From Rhizophagus sp. LPA8_4_AMF (taxonomy: Eukaryota > Glomeromycota > Glomeromycetes > Glomerales > Glomeraceae), in the NCBI GenBank assembly GCA_021464525.1, contig JADRCO010001210.1, forward strand, positions 1 through 21,369: a DNA stretch of 21,369 bases. The letters run 5' to 3'. The notes beneath the pieces were generated by a model. That model saw nothing but the letters and a program-made list of their open reading frames with translations. It had not been told where the DNA came from and did not search any database. Positions 1 to 9,324 of this stretch are shown here, piece after piece (the first letter of the stretch is position 1; each line of letters starts with the position of its first letter). Made by a program: the position numbers and the translations under genes.

Positions 1-395
1 GTTTAAGTATTTGTAAAGGTGAACGTCCTGAAATTATTGAAAATACTCCACAATGTTATGTAGATTTGATGAAAAAATGTTGGGATGAAGATCCATTAAA
101 AAGGCCATCTTCTAAAGAAGTCTTTAACATTATTTATGAATGGATTATTCCTAAGAATGAGAAAATTGAATATATTAAAGATATTAATGAGGAATTAAAA
201 TGCAATATTTTGGAATTTATAAATGCACCAATTGAGCATAACAATCTTGCTACTGAAACTCATCCACAAGCATGTTATACAAGTCGCTTACTTGATTTTA
301 CTAGTAAAGAATTAAATGAAATGCTTGAAAATGAAGATTCACAAACTTCTACTGAAGATTTGAATGATTGTATAATTAAAGATATGAATAATTAG
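1..395 (+). CDS. Protein kinase (TKL-like), C-terminal end; 5' part outside window
   Basis: The frame is open from the window edge (first full codon at 3) to a TAG at 393-395, giving 130 visible residues. They correspond to the last part of a protein kinase C-lobe: GERPEIIENTP, then DLMKKCWDEDPLKRPSS, the usual subdomain XI signature with its conserved Arg (CW...RP), then an acidic tail. The same segment of the kinase at 18803-19609 on the other strand reads GKRPDIIENTP and DLMKKCWDSNPSNRPT, so the two are close paralogs. The tail carries HPQACYTSR (visible residues 87-95), a motif also present in the other kinase. The catalytic residues lie upstream and cannot be judged. Calling it a kinase is secure; whether it also has Sel1 repeats or a zinc ribbon upstream is unknown. 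The substrate is unknown. Confidence 0.88.
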   Translation, partial: LSICKGERPEIIENTPQCYVDLMKKCWDEDPLKRPSSKEVFNIIYEWIIPKNEKIEYIKDINEELKCNILEFINAPIEHNNLATETHPQACYTSRLLDFTSKELNEMLENEDSQTSTEDLNDCIIKDMNN

Positions 396-584
396 GTATG
401 TAATAAAGTATATAAAGATAAATTAATTTTGAAAATTTATTATGTAAATTTATTTATTTATTTAATTATTTAGAGATGAAATAACTAATTATTTAAGATT
501 CTCAGTTTTTTTAAGTCATATTTGACATGATCACATGATATATTTAACCGAAATTATTTTTATTTGTTCTTTTTAGATTTGTTT

Positions 585-784
585 AAACACTAAGACTAGA
601 GTAGTAAATTATTTACAAGTTTCTTAGTTGGTAAATTAAATAATTCCTTTTTTTTATAGCTTACCTAAGTATTAAATTTTTATATTCTCTTTTTTATTTT
701 ACTTTGAATTATTCAAACACTAAGACTAGAGTAGTAAATATTTTGCAAGTTTCTTGGTTTGTAATTTAAATAAATCATTTTTTT
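585..784. repeat. Two-copy direct repeat, 130-bp period
   Basis: A stretch of about 70 bases starting AAACACTAAGACTAGAGTAG at 585 recurs at 715 with the same first 20 bases and a diverged remainder (both contain CAAGTTTCTT followed by a T-rich run). The copies are about 130 bases apart. The conserved head and diverged tail suggest an old tandem duplication or two relics of one dispersed element. Nothing indicates coding. Confidence 0.75.
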
Positions 785-1041
785 ATAACTTTTCCAATTA
801 TTGGAAAGTAATAATATAAGTATATAAAACCATTTCCAATGTATAAAATTAAAATAAATATGTAAAATTATTTATACTTTCCCATAGAATTATTTTCTTG
901 AAAAATAAAATTTCCTTTTAAATATTTGTTTAATATTATTTCTAAAACGGAATCAAAGCTCTGGCCAGAATTATAAGTTGGCCCGGATTATGGCATTACG
1001 TAAAAAGAAAAAAATTTTTATATTATCTGAATTCTGGGTCA

Positions 1042-1097
1042 ATCCAGATATTTTTTAACCGGATATTTATCCAGATAAAAACTGAGATTATCTGGAT
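1042..1097. repeat. Clustered ATCCAGATA 9-mer, direct and inverted
   Basis: ATCCAGATA occurs at 1042-1050 and 1069-1077, and its reverse complement TATCTGGAT at 1089-1097. The cluster lies just beyond the truncated C-terminal side of the transposase relic, so it may be the remains of a subterminal repeat of that or another element. Confidence 0.5.
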
Positions 1098-1157
1098 ATC
1101 ATCACTAAGTACTACAAAATAACAATAAAAAAAATCATAATTAATAATTATATATAC

Positions 1158-1758
1158 CACTTGATCAATTATAAAATCTATAAATCTTTTCTTATCACAT
1201 GCTCCTTCAAAATAGATCAACAAGCAAATCCAGGTAAGATTGTATATCGTTTTCCTCTTAACAAATACTACTTTTTATGTGCGTATGTATGATAAGGAAC
1301 ATCCATAACCTTCTTTCATCTTTGGCACTTTCATCAAGAAAAATCAACTGATTTGAAGTATAATTTTTACCAATTATACTCAACTAATGTGCGCGCATAA
1401 TTTCATTTCTTTCATATGCTATTATTTGTAACTTTTATGAAAAATAAAAGAATATCATTAGAAAATACAATTTTCTAGGTTAGTGAGTCATTAAATCATT
1501 ATTTCAATACCTTATTTCAATCAACTTATCTTTTACAAGATTTTGAAGTATAAACATCCTCTCTATCAAAGAGCCTTCTTCTACCGGGTACTCCTTTAAA
1601 TGGATTAGTAACTCATGCCCACTTTTCATACAAATTTATTATCTTAACTACTACATTTTACTCATATATAATGTATTAGCAATATCTGTAATAGAAAGAC
1701 CATCACTATAAAGATACACAACTCGCCAATATAAGTCTGTACTAAACTCTTTAGGCAT
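1158..1758 (-). pseudogene. Tc1/mariner-like (DDE_3) transposase relic
   Basis: Read on the minus strand from the ATG at 1756-1758, the N-terminus starts MPKEFSTDLYWRVVYLYSDG and continues into SITDIANTLYMSK, which resembles the DNA-binding helix-turn-helix of Tc1/mariner transposases. After frameshifts, GVPGRRRLFDRED and QNLVKDK follow. Around 1312-1349 comes LIFLDESAKDER, which carries the aspartate typical of the second catalytic position of the DDE/D triad. The segment FEGACDKKRFIDFIIDQV is encoded near 1158-1212. Several stops and frameshifts separate these blocks, and the part holding the third acidic residue is missing. Without repair it cannot make a working transposase. No convincing terminal inverted repeats were found on either side. 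The superfamily is assigned by motif recognition, so a close relative such as a Tc1-like DD34D/E lineage cannot be separated. Confidence 0.8.
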
Positions 1759-2263
1759 AAGGTTTTTCTTTTCAAAAAATATCAAATTATAGTTGAGTAA
1801 ATACTTTTAGTTATGGTGATCACGGTATATATTTGTAGATTGGTATTCTACCAATGTTGAATACTTGAATCAGTGGTAAACTCTAATAAAACCCAAATGA
1901 AAGTCAAAAAGAAATATGAAGAACAGTATAAAAATGACGTGACGTTTTACAAATCAATATATATGTGTGTGTGTGTGAAACATGAAGTTTTATTGCGACA
2001 ATCTGAATTTTCGGGTTTTTTATTTCTCAATAATTTGAAAATTGCGAATGTGCATAATTTATTAAAAGTTATTAAGCAATTAAATTTTAACATTATAAAG
2101 AAATTAATATATAAAATAAACTAAAAAATATTTAAACAGACAGTTTAAATTAGATAGATTGAAAACTATTTTCATCATCAGCATCTATTATTTTAATATA
2201 CAGTAAATGACATAAGTATATTATCATTAAATAGTGAATAATAATACTAATAGTGCTGCTTAG
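1759..2263. other. Intergenic DNA with a short AT/GT microsatellite
   Basis: No gene is seen. A short dinucleotide run of AT then GT lies at about 1957-1977. At 2264-2300 on the minus strand a short frame ending DNLELNDLENF and a stop could be the distal tail of the neighbouring kinase pseudogene, but this is weak. Confidence 0.5.
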
Positions 2264-2332
2264 TCAGAAATTTTCCAAGTCGTTTAGTTCAAGGTTGTCA
2301 ACTATTAAAACAACAATTAGTATTCAAAAAAT

Positions 2333-3620
2333 TTAGTTATAAAAAAAAGGATAAGTAATTACGAATAAATTAATAGGTTTTGGTAGTGAATTACTTAAAG
2401 TAAATGCTTTACTAGTATATATAGCATCAGAATTCTTTTCATATAAAGTTGAGGTTTTTGATATCTCTTTATTAGCTTCTTCGAATGCTTCTCTGATTTC
2501 TATTCTTTTATAACCCAATTTTTCTTTTTTATCTTTTTTACTTTTAGTAGAACCATACCAAAATTCAAATATATCATGTAATTCAATTGCTGTTGGTCTT
2601 TCACTTGGATTAATATTCATACATTTATATGCTAATTCCTTGCAAAATTTAGGAGTTCCTTTCCAAATTCTGGTTTCAGTCCTTCATATATAGCTAATGA
2701 TAATCTTAAATCATGCTTTTATTATAAAAAGATGGTTTACTGGATGATAATTCAGCCATAACTACACCAAAACTATAAATATCAGCAGATGATGTATATG
2801 GTTCTTTATCCAAGACTTCTGGGACAATATATTGCAATACTCCATATACTTTATCATCTGATTTTTGTTCATTTGCTGGTCCAGATAAACTAAGTCTGAA
2901 ATAAAAAATAAATTATCATGTTGTAAGATATTTCCACTATGGAAATCTTATGAAAATATCTTGACTTATCGTTATGTAAGTTATATGTGACTAGTGATGA
3001 ATTGCGTAATAGTTTAATTTTTTCTAACTAAAAATGTTGTTAAAATTATTATTTGAAAGATTACTTTTCAAATTTCCCTTATTAGCAAACCCTGTAATTG
3101 TAGTAAATTCTTTAGTTTCTGGATCTTTAGTTAATCCATGAAACTGTAATCTGCTTGATATACGCACTTTCCAATATATTTTAAGCTGTATATAATGTAA
3201 ATGGTAAATAAATATAATTTTAATGATTCTTAATAAGATGAAATAAATTAAATTAGGAAATAAAGTAGTATCAATCGTCTTCATTTAAATATTTTTCTGA
3301 CATATTTTGCGATCAATTTGACCTTTCAAAGCAACTACTATGGGTCCAGACTTTCCTTTAGAGTAACTTCCATTATTTTTTTGATACATTGATTTACCAT
3401 GAATTCAAATTGCAGAAAGCACTTTTGCAAATCCATCTTCGCCTATTTCTTAAATTTATTAAATGGTACCCATTCAAGGAGATGAATATTATACCCTTCT
3501 GGCTTATGGGATTTTCATTGGTCCATCCTTCCATTATTCTCAATGGGTCACATTCTATGCACCATAATTCTTAGTCTGGAAACTTTTACATTTAATTTTG
3601 CACAATATAATGTGACCTAT
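2333..3620 (-). pseudogene. Decayed TKL-like protein kinase (pseudogene A)
   Basis: In order on the minus strand: WCIECDPLRIMEGW (about 3532-3573, end of a CxxC ribbon); EWVPFNKFK (3449-3475); a glycine-rich loop GEDGFAKVLSA (3411-3443); VVALK with the beta-3 lysine (3324-3338); an alpha-C remnant SEKYLNE ending at 3280; a probable intron 3186-3279 ending in CAG; RLQFHGLTKDPETKEF; the catalytic loop HK then DFHSGNILQ across a frameshift near 2950; VPEVLDKEPYTSSADIYSFG (APE position and helix F); and NINPSERPTA in subdomain XI. Further frameshifts lie near 2893, 2715 and 2660, plus a stop inside the N-lobe. The last open segment (2333-2620) ends with DAIYTSKAFTLS, the tail motif of this family. 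It is closely related to pseudogene C at 11920-12834. A full-length gene clearly existed; it is now broken in at least five places. Confidence 0.88.
3186..3279 (-). other. Fossil intron with degraded donor in kinase pseudogene A
   Basis: The exon ends after the alpha-C glutamate codon at 3280-3282. The intron would begin GACGAT instead of GT and end TATATACAG next to LKIYWK. The position and phase match the introns at 19709-19783 and 11948-12026. The donor dinucleotide appears mutated, which fits loss of function. Confidence 0.6.
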
Positions 3621-3640
3621 CATAATCTTTTGGATGGTTT

Positions 3641-4497
3641 TATTCATTAAAGAAATTTATTAATATGGAGAATTGAACTTCAAGGTCTTGGGATAGTCGT
3701 AACTAATAAAATTGCAACATTTATCTAAAGTGATGATTAAAACTCTTGCAAAATGTACTTATCTTTATTATCATTTAATTTTGTAAAACCCTCCATAATG
3801 TATATTTCAGTCCTAAAATTATTTTTTAAAATAATTTTCTTACTAGGAGAATCTTTTATATAATAATTTAGTGAAAATTTTTTAAGAAAAATTGTACCTA
3901 TACTAAAGCATATTAATTTTTTAATTTTTGGAAGAAGATGTCTAAAATCATCTCCACAAAAAATTCTTGTTAAATCATTTTTTTCTTGTTATAAAATTCA
4001 ATCTGCAATTATGCTTATAAGTGAAATAATAAAAAGACAAATATGAGTGCTCTTATTCACATAAACTTATTTTGTGGTCAAACATAGTATAGTAACAACG
4101 TAAATTAAAAAATTTTGATTTTTTAAACTTGGAGTTAGTCATAACTTTACAAAAAGATAGTTAGTATAATTTAAAGGGCAAATAACAAAACTCATAAAAA
4201 ATTTCTTGCATTTCTTTTTCCTTTTCAAATAATTAATATTATCTTTAATAAATGAAGCTTTAACAAGTTGAACAGGCTTTTAAAACTAGATTTATACTTT
4301 ATTTTATTATAAAGTTATATTTATTGATTTACCTTTCTTTGGCCATAAAGATAACATTAATAACTAATATAATACCAGAATATTGTATTTTGTCGTGATA
4401 ATTAATTTTGACAAAAATCATAATCATGTTAAATATGTTTTCAAAATTAATAAATAATTAATTTATATACAATTATACTATACCATATGCATACATT
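3641..4497. other. Intergenic DNA; one weak open stretch
   Basis: There is no recognisable gene. On the minus strand a frame without ATG runs from 3970 to a stop at 3737-3739 (FFCGDDFRHLLPKIKKL near its start). It is only 77 codons, and stretches of that size can arise by chance in such AT-rich DNA, so I do not call it a gene. Confidence 0.5.
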
Positions 4498-5066
4498 TTA
4501 TAAGTTTAAGTTCATAATTAAATAGTATGTTAATATACTAATGTCATTTTTATATCATATTTCTTTTGCCCTAGCATGGTCATGCAAAAAAGCTAGTCTT
4601 AAATACATAATTCCTTTTTTCTTGTCCTTTTAATGTCAAGTTTGCCAGAGAAATATGCACCACCAAAGATATGATTATAAAGAGCAGTAGGGTTATTATT
4701 GTTAGCTGATAGTTGCAAATATTTCATAAATAAATTAATATCAATATAGTCTTATTTTCTTCAATGAAATAAAAAGCATATCGTAATTGAGCAGCGGGCA
4801 TTGCCAGCATCTGCTGCTTTTTTTAAATAATTCCATAGTTTTTGGTTTGTTCTTAATAATATATACTCCTTCTAAATAATAATAGCCTTTCCAGTATATT
4901 GCTGATATATTTCCATAATAATCTGGATTTGCTTCAAAAATATCCCATTCTTTCTTATAATTACCCATATTTATGGGCTATGAGACCTTCCTTAAGTGTT
5001 TAAGTAATTTAAGTGGTCTAATTTGATCTTCAGAATCTGTAAGATATAAACTATCTAAATCTGCAT

Positions 5067-5252
5067 CCCTATAAAAAAAGTGGATACGTTTTTTATACGG
5101 AATTTATCAATCCATATAAAAAACACGTTATTCAGGATACGGAAAATTGACCAATTCAGTATCTCTCCATATGCAAAACGTATCTTTCAGTATGTAAACA
5201 TATTGTTCCGTATAAATTCTGTATAAAAAACGTATCCACTTTTTTTATAGGG
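5067..5252. mobile_element. 186-bp MITE with near-perfect terminal inverted repeats
   Basis: The left end CCCTATAAAAAAAGTGG... and the right end are exact reverse complements over 32 bases, and similarity continues with one mismatch for about seven more. The trinucleotide CAT flanks both sides (5064-5066 and 5253-5255), consistent with a 3-bp target-site duplication; a 4-bp GCAT reading is also possible if the last G is excluded. There is no coding capacity, so it would be non-autonomous. It sits in the linker between the kinase and Sel1 parts of pseudogene B. The superfamily cannot be assigned from the ends alone. Confidence 0.88.
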
Positions 5253-5689
5253 CATCTCTGGTAGTATTGTTTTTTCTCATATAACTTCTGTAACATGTTA
5301 AAGAGAAATTAGATTCCTGGCCGTAATGATGGATCTTGTTGCCAAGAAAGTTTAATAATTATACTATATTCTTCAATTGAATAAGAAATTAATCCAAATT
5401 TTAATATTTCCCTATAACCTTTTAAAACATGCAAGCATATTCATATTTTATATAGCATTTCTTGAAAGGCAAGTTCTCAAAGAAGCATTTCAAAACTAAA
5501 AATTTCACATTGAATGGTAGATATGCCACCATCCACTATTTTAAGCATTTTTCCATAGTCATGGTTTGTTAAAATATAAAACTGAATAGCTCAGGTGCTT
5601 ACCAAGGTGGTATGCTATGAAACCTAAATAAGTTTCATTTACGAGGAAATTGGAAATTGGCAAGTTTAGGTTGTACAGTATGTTCTTAT

Positions 5690-5801
5690 CCCTGTAAAAA
5701 ATGTTGATCCGTGTTTTATATTTCCATGTTTTTTCCGTGATGTATCATTTTCACGAAAGCCAAGAGAAATAATGGAAATATTCGGATAAAAATTTATAGG
5801 G
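5690..5801. mobile_element. 112-bp MITE relic, same terminal family
   Basis: The left end CCCTGTAAAAAATGTTGATC shares most positions with the left end of the 5067-5252 element. The right end, read in reverse, starts CCCTATAAATTTTTATCCG and is diverged, with a deletion. TAT flanks both sides (5687-5689 and 5802-5804), again a 3-bp duplication. It lies directly after the catalytic-loop segment VLIN of pseudogene B, separating it from LANFQF. It is probably older than the other element because its inverted repeats match less well. Confidence 0.75.
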
Positions 5802-5849
5802 TATTAATTAACACATTTTCATATTGAATATTATAATGTAAAATATTTA

Positions 5850-5942
5850 CTGCAAAATGGAACAATAAAGTTAAAAATTTAATGATTAAATTTGATATCA
5901 CAATTTACTAGTGAAAACAAATTATCATACATGACTGCAAAA
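5850..5942. mobile_element. 77-bp insertion bounded by 8-bp direct repeats
   Basis: CTGCAAAA occurs at 5850-5857 and 5935-5942, bracketing 77 bases. On the minus strand the kinase frame reads CGLVFA up to the first copy and AVNILHYNIQ from the second. Leaving out the insert plus one copy therefore gives one uninterrupted frame. An 8-bp duplication is characteristic of hAT-type elements. I see no clear terminal inverted repeats, so a template-slippage duplication or an odd intron remains possible; no GT-AG pair tested restores the frame. Confidence 0.45.
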
Positions 5943-6481
5943 ACCAAACCACAACAAATATCTCTTACAATAGAAATCTTTGCCTCCCAATCAATTTTAT
6001 AATTTTGATGAACATCTCTTAAAGTTCCAAGTTCTGCCCATTCAAAAATCATTACTCTTCCATAGCTATTTTTGATAATCCATGAAATTCAATAATATAT
6101 GAGCAAAATATTCAATTTTCTCAAGGTAGAAAGATGTCCTGTCCTTGAGCTTTTGGATAAATGTATTCAGAAATGGGTTTACAGGCAACTTGAATTTTTT
6201 GCTCAGCTACCTTGACGTAACGGTACATGATTTAGAGGATTTTGTAATTCTGAAGCTTTAATATCTTTGAATATACATGTATCTTGTTTATTTATTTGTA
6301 TATTAAGTAAGGGAATCTCATCACTTACTCTATTGAACGAAATGAAATCGATCAGTTCATATTCTCTTTTATTTTCATCGAGATTTTTATTCATTTTCAA
6401 AAGCAGCTTTTTTTCTTCTATAATATTTTCAACTGTAATATTAATTTTAATTTCATTATTTTGAATTTCTAATTTGTTCAT

Positions 6482-7989
6482 AGTTATTTCGATATTTTTA
6501 ACTGCATTTCCAATGCAATCGTTTTTAAGAAACTATACATATATATGAAAATTTTTTATGACTGATTGGTTGAAAGAATTTAACTTGAAAAATAGGAAAG
6601 TTATTGTTTACGTAACCTTATACATTTCAATCATATAATCATATAAAAATTCTTTAATAATTGTACAAAGAACTACAGTGTTAAATTTATTATTATATTT
6701 TATTTTATTTTTTTCTTTTTTTGAATGGAAATTAAAGATTTATTTTATCCAAAAAAGAACAGAAATAGAAAATAATTTCCGGTTCATTGTAATAAACGTT
6801 GTGAGCATTTGTGTATTGTTACACCAAATAATTAATAGTACAAGTCGATCACTGAACCACTTTATGGGTACATGTACATATTAACGTCATACAAGTATGT
6901 CAACTTTAGTATATGGTGAAAATATATCATGTTTATAATACTCCCATAACAAACCATAATTATTATCTAATAAATCAAAGACTAAGCCAAAAAAAGCTTG
7001 AAATCTATCTACCGTACATTATTTTTATGCCAAGATAAATTATTATAAATTAAATTTAATTACATGATTAAATTGGTCAAGTCAATCAAGTCAAGTGAAG
7101 TAAATTTGTAACCATCAGTTCAACATGTTCAACATTGCTGCACTTACTGTCAGGTTTGCAGTTAACTACTTATTTATTAGATTATAATTATTATAATTCA
7201 ATAAGCCGCAAAAAAATCTAGCCGAAAGTGATATCACATGTTTTAAGCTCATGTAGAAAAAAATATTAAAGTAATTCTATAAGAAGAATTGATTTAATTT
7301 AGGTATTTGTATTTTTCTGTTCAAGATTTAATATCACAATTTAATTATTTTTAACTCACATCTCTTTTAAAATTTTACAAACAGAACAGCTAATTAAATC
7401 ATTTACAAACTACTATTTGTTGAGTTATATTTTTTAGATGCTTTTTTTATTACATTGTTGTAATGCAGTACTTTTATAAACTCTTTTACTAACGCTAAGA
7501 CTTATTGTAATCTTTTAATAATGTTTTAATTTTTTCATTTATCGTCTTCTAACTCTTCTTACATTAGTAATAAAAATACAATAATAAAATTAATTTATGC
7601 CAGCTTGAAATTATAATGAAAGAATTATCAATGAAATACAGTTTGCATGTTATGTAAGAAACGTTATTTAATAGGTTTACTATGAAGTTTTCTTTTTTTC
7701 TTTATATTTACAAATTTTTTATTGAATTTTTAACTAAAATTCCTGACTAGATTTTTTGCGTCTTGTTGACTAAAAATTTTATAATTGGCGCAGTAACATT
7801 GAAAGGTCGCAAGTGTCATTCACTGCAGCAGTGGCAAAATTTTGCAGGTTTAAACCGACCAAATAATTTCTTTTGTACGAAGTATAAAGGAATGTTTATG
7901 TAATACGAATGCTTAAGCTGAAACTTCGAGAATTTCCCTCCCCCTTTTTTTAAAAAAAAAGAATAAAAATTTACTGTATACGAAAAAAA
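6482..7989. other. Long intergenic DNA, no supported gene
   Basis: This spacer separates divergent loci: pseudogene B reads leftward and the F-box pseudogene rightward, so it may contain both former promoters. No intact frame is convincing. A 43-codon minus-strand stretch without ATG ends at a stop at 6887-6889 and has a non-AT-driven composition (AFFGLVFDLLDNNYGLLWEY). Around 7786-7857 a tRNA-like pair of box A and box B resemblances is seen. Both are treated only as findings. Confidence 0.5.
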
Positions 7990-9324
7990 TTGTCCAAGTT
8001 AAATGGAGATATTCTTTATTTGATATTCAAAAGAATTAAAAGATAATAAAATGACTTTAATTTCATGTCTTTCAATCAATAAAATTTGGTGTGAAATAAT
8101 TAATCCAATTTTTTTGGAACGTTCCTTGGAAGCAATTAAGTAAAGGAAGAGAAATATCATTATTAGAAGTAATAATTCACATTTATCGGATGAATCAAAA
8201 AATAATTTAAATAAATATTTAAAAAATAATTTAAAAAAACTTTATTTAATTATATGAGTTTTTGTAAAAATTTTGAATTTAATTGAAATAGAAAAGATCA
8301 TTTATATTTCAATAGATTATAATTTTTATTAGATGTTTCTTTAATTTTTTAAAGAAGAAATATTTAAACTTTTTATTAATAATAAAACAAAATTTACACA
8401 TATTTATATACGGATATAATTATCAAATACATCTTTATTCCTAGTGCTAAAGAAAATTTTTCAGAAATTGAATTCCTTAATTTTGATGCTGGTATAGATG
8501 AGAAAATTTTATTTGGATTATCAGAAATATGCAAATCGATCAAAAAATTGGGTTTTTTTGCCAAAGCAAATAAACAATGATGGAATTATTAGGGTTAATT
8601 GATTCACAAAAAAAAAGAATCATTTTGTAAAAATCTTGAAAATTCAATAATTAACATGGAAAGACTTATAATATATTAAGATAGTAGTTCAACCAATCAC
8701 AAATATTCTTTCATATTATGAAATTTAATAGTTTTAGAAGTGGTTGGTTTAAATTACAACGCATTATGGGATCAATTAGCAACTGTATCTTTGCCTTTTT
8801 TTACAAATTTTGAATGCTAGAAATGTTCCAATCAACGTTTTAACAAGTTTCATTGAAAAAACGAAAGGATATCTTAATGAAATAAAATAGGTTATATAGA
8901 TCATGATGAAATGATAATAAAAGACTCATTCAAGCTATTTATCAAAATTGTCCTAATCTCAAATATCTTAAACTGTTAATTAAGGATAATAATATTTGGA
9001 AATTGGAAAAATTATTAATTAATTGTAAGTATTTAAATTATTCATTCTTATCGATGATCTTACTGGTTGGGTTGATTTATTCAAAATATTAACTAGGTCA
9101 TCACCTACTAGATTATTTAAGTTTAAATTTGATTTTTCCGTGGCTCCTCGTACGGAATTTTTAAAATTAATTTTGATAATTGGAAAGATAGACAACAAAT
9201 GTTATTACATACCATTCCAGAGGATGAATATGGAGCAAAGGGAGTAATTAAAGTATATCATAATAGTATATTTGGAGTTAGTTTTGAAGATTTGAATGGA
9301 TTAGAAAAAAAATTAGATTATTAA
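7990..9324 (+). pseudogene. Decayed F-box/LRR gene
   Basis: Several frames together align along most of the length of the intact F-box gene at 10054. The start SKLNGDILYLIF (from 7990, where TTG stands in place of ATG) matches SNLNKDILLYIF. TLISCLSINKIWCE matches the F-box core SLYSCLRVNRLWCE. FWNVPWK in another frame corresponds to LWKDPW. Further on, SDESKNNL, EIFKLF, IDEKILFGLSEICKSIKKL (like ELFFGLAHICKSIE), QNCPNLKYLKL and VAPRTEF are recognisable. The end is an intact 50-codon stretch, DNWKDRQQMLLHTIPEDEY through KKLDY and TAA at 9322-9324. More than five frameshifts or stops separate the blocks, so no product is expected. It lies 730 bases upstream of its intact relative in the same orientation, which suggests a local duplicate. 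Confidence 0.88.

Larger units (their letters stand above)
396..1157. other. Intergenic DNA, no gene seen
   Basis: This is AT-rich spacer between the kinase stop and the transposase wreck. It holds a diverged two-copy direct repeat (585-784) and three copies of a 9-mer (1042-1097), listed separately. No open frame here resembles a protein, apart from the last codons of the transposase relic that run in from the right. Confidence 0.6.
4498..6481 (-). pseudogene. Decayed kinase-then-Sel1 fusion gene (pseudogene B)
   Basis: Minus strand, start ATG at 6479-6481. An N-terminal region (MNKLEIQNNEIKIN...) reads open to 6203. The kinase fold then follows with VACKPISEYIYPKAQG (beta-3 lysine, about 6140-6189), FEWAELGTLRD (hinge, about 6015-6053), IVRDICCGLVF, the catalytic-loop equivalent ILHYNIQYENVLIN, LANFQF where DFG is expected, APELF, and SWQQDPSLRPGI (5312-5347). 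Beyond it, KEWDIFEANPDYYGNISAIY and KGYYYLEGVYII (4741-4968) and, after frameshifts, KKAADAGNA, MKYLQLSANNNNPTALYN and LHDHARAKE (down to about 4565) are Sel1-type helical repeats. Numerous stops and frameshifts are present, and the body is split by insertions at 5067-5252, 5690-5801 and 5858-5934. HYN in place of HxD and ANF in place of DFG suggest that the kinase was catalytically impaired, either ancestrally or through decay; the sequence cannot tell which. Confidence 0.85.

Noticed and set aside
1873-2124. Plus-strand frame containing a GT-repeat-coded CVCV run
   Set aside because: No family resemblance; it crosses a microsatellite and ends in low-complexity sequence.
3389-3574. Plus-strand open frame of 61 codons
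   Set aside because: It is antisense to the N-lobe of kinase pseudogene A, where the minus strand shows clear kinase motifs.
6267-6464. Plus-strand hydrophobic frame
   Set aside because: It is antisense to the N-terminal part of pseudogene B; hydrophobicity arises from reversing a Lys/Glu/Asn-rich frame.
6678-6884. Plus-strand frame MLNLLLYFILFF...
   Set aside because: Its hydrophobic start reflects T-rich DNA; there is no domain, context or codon signal.
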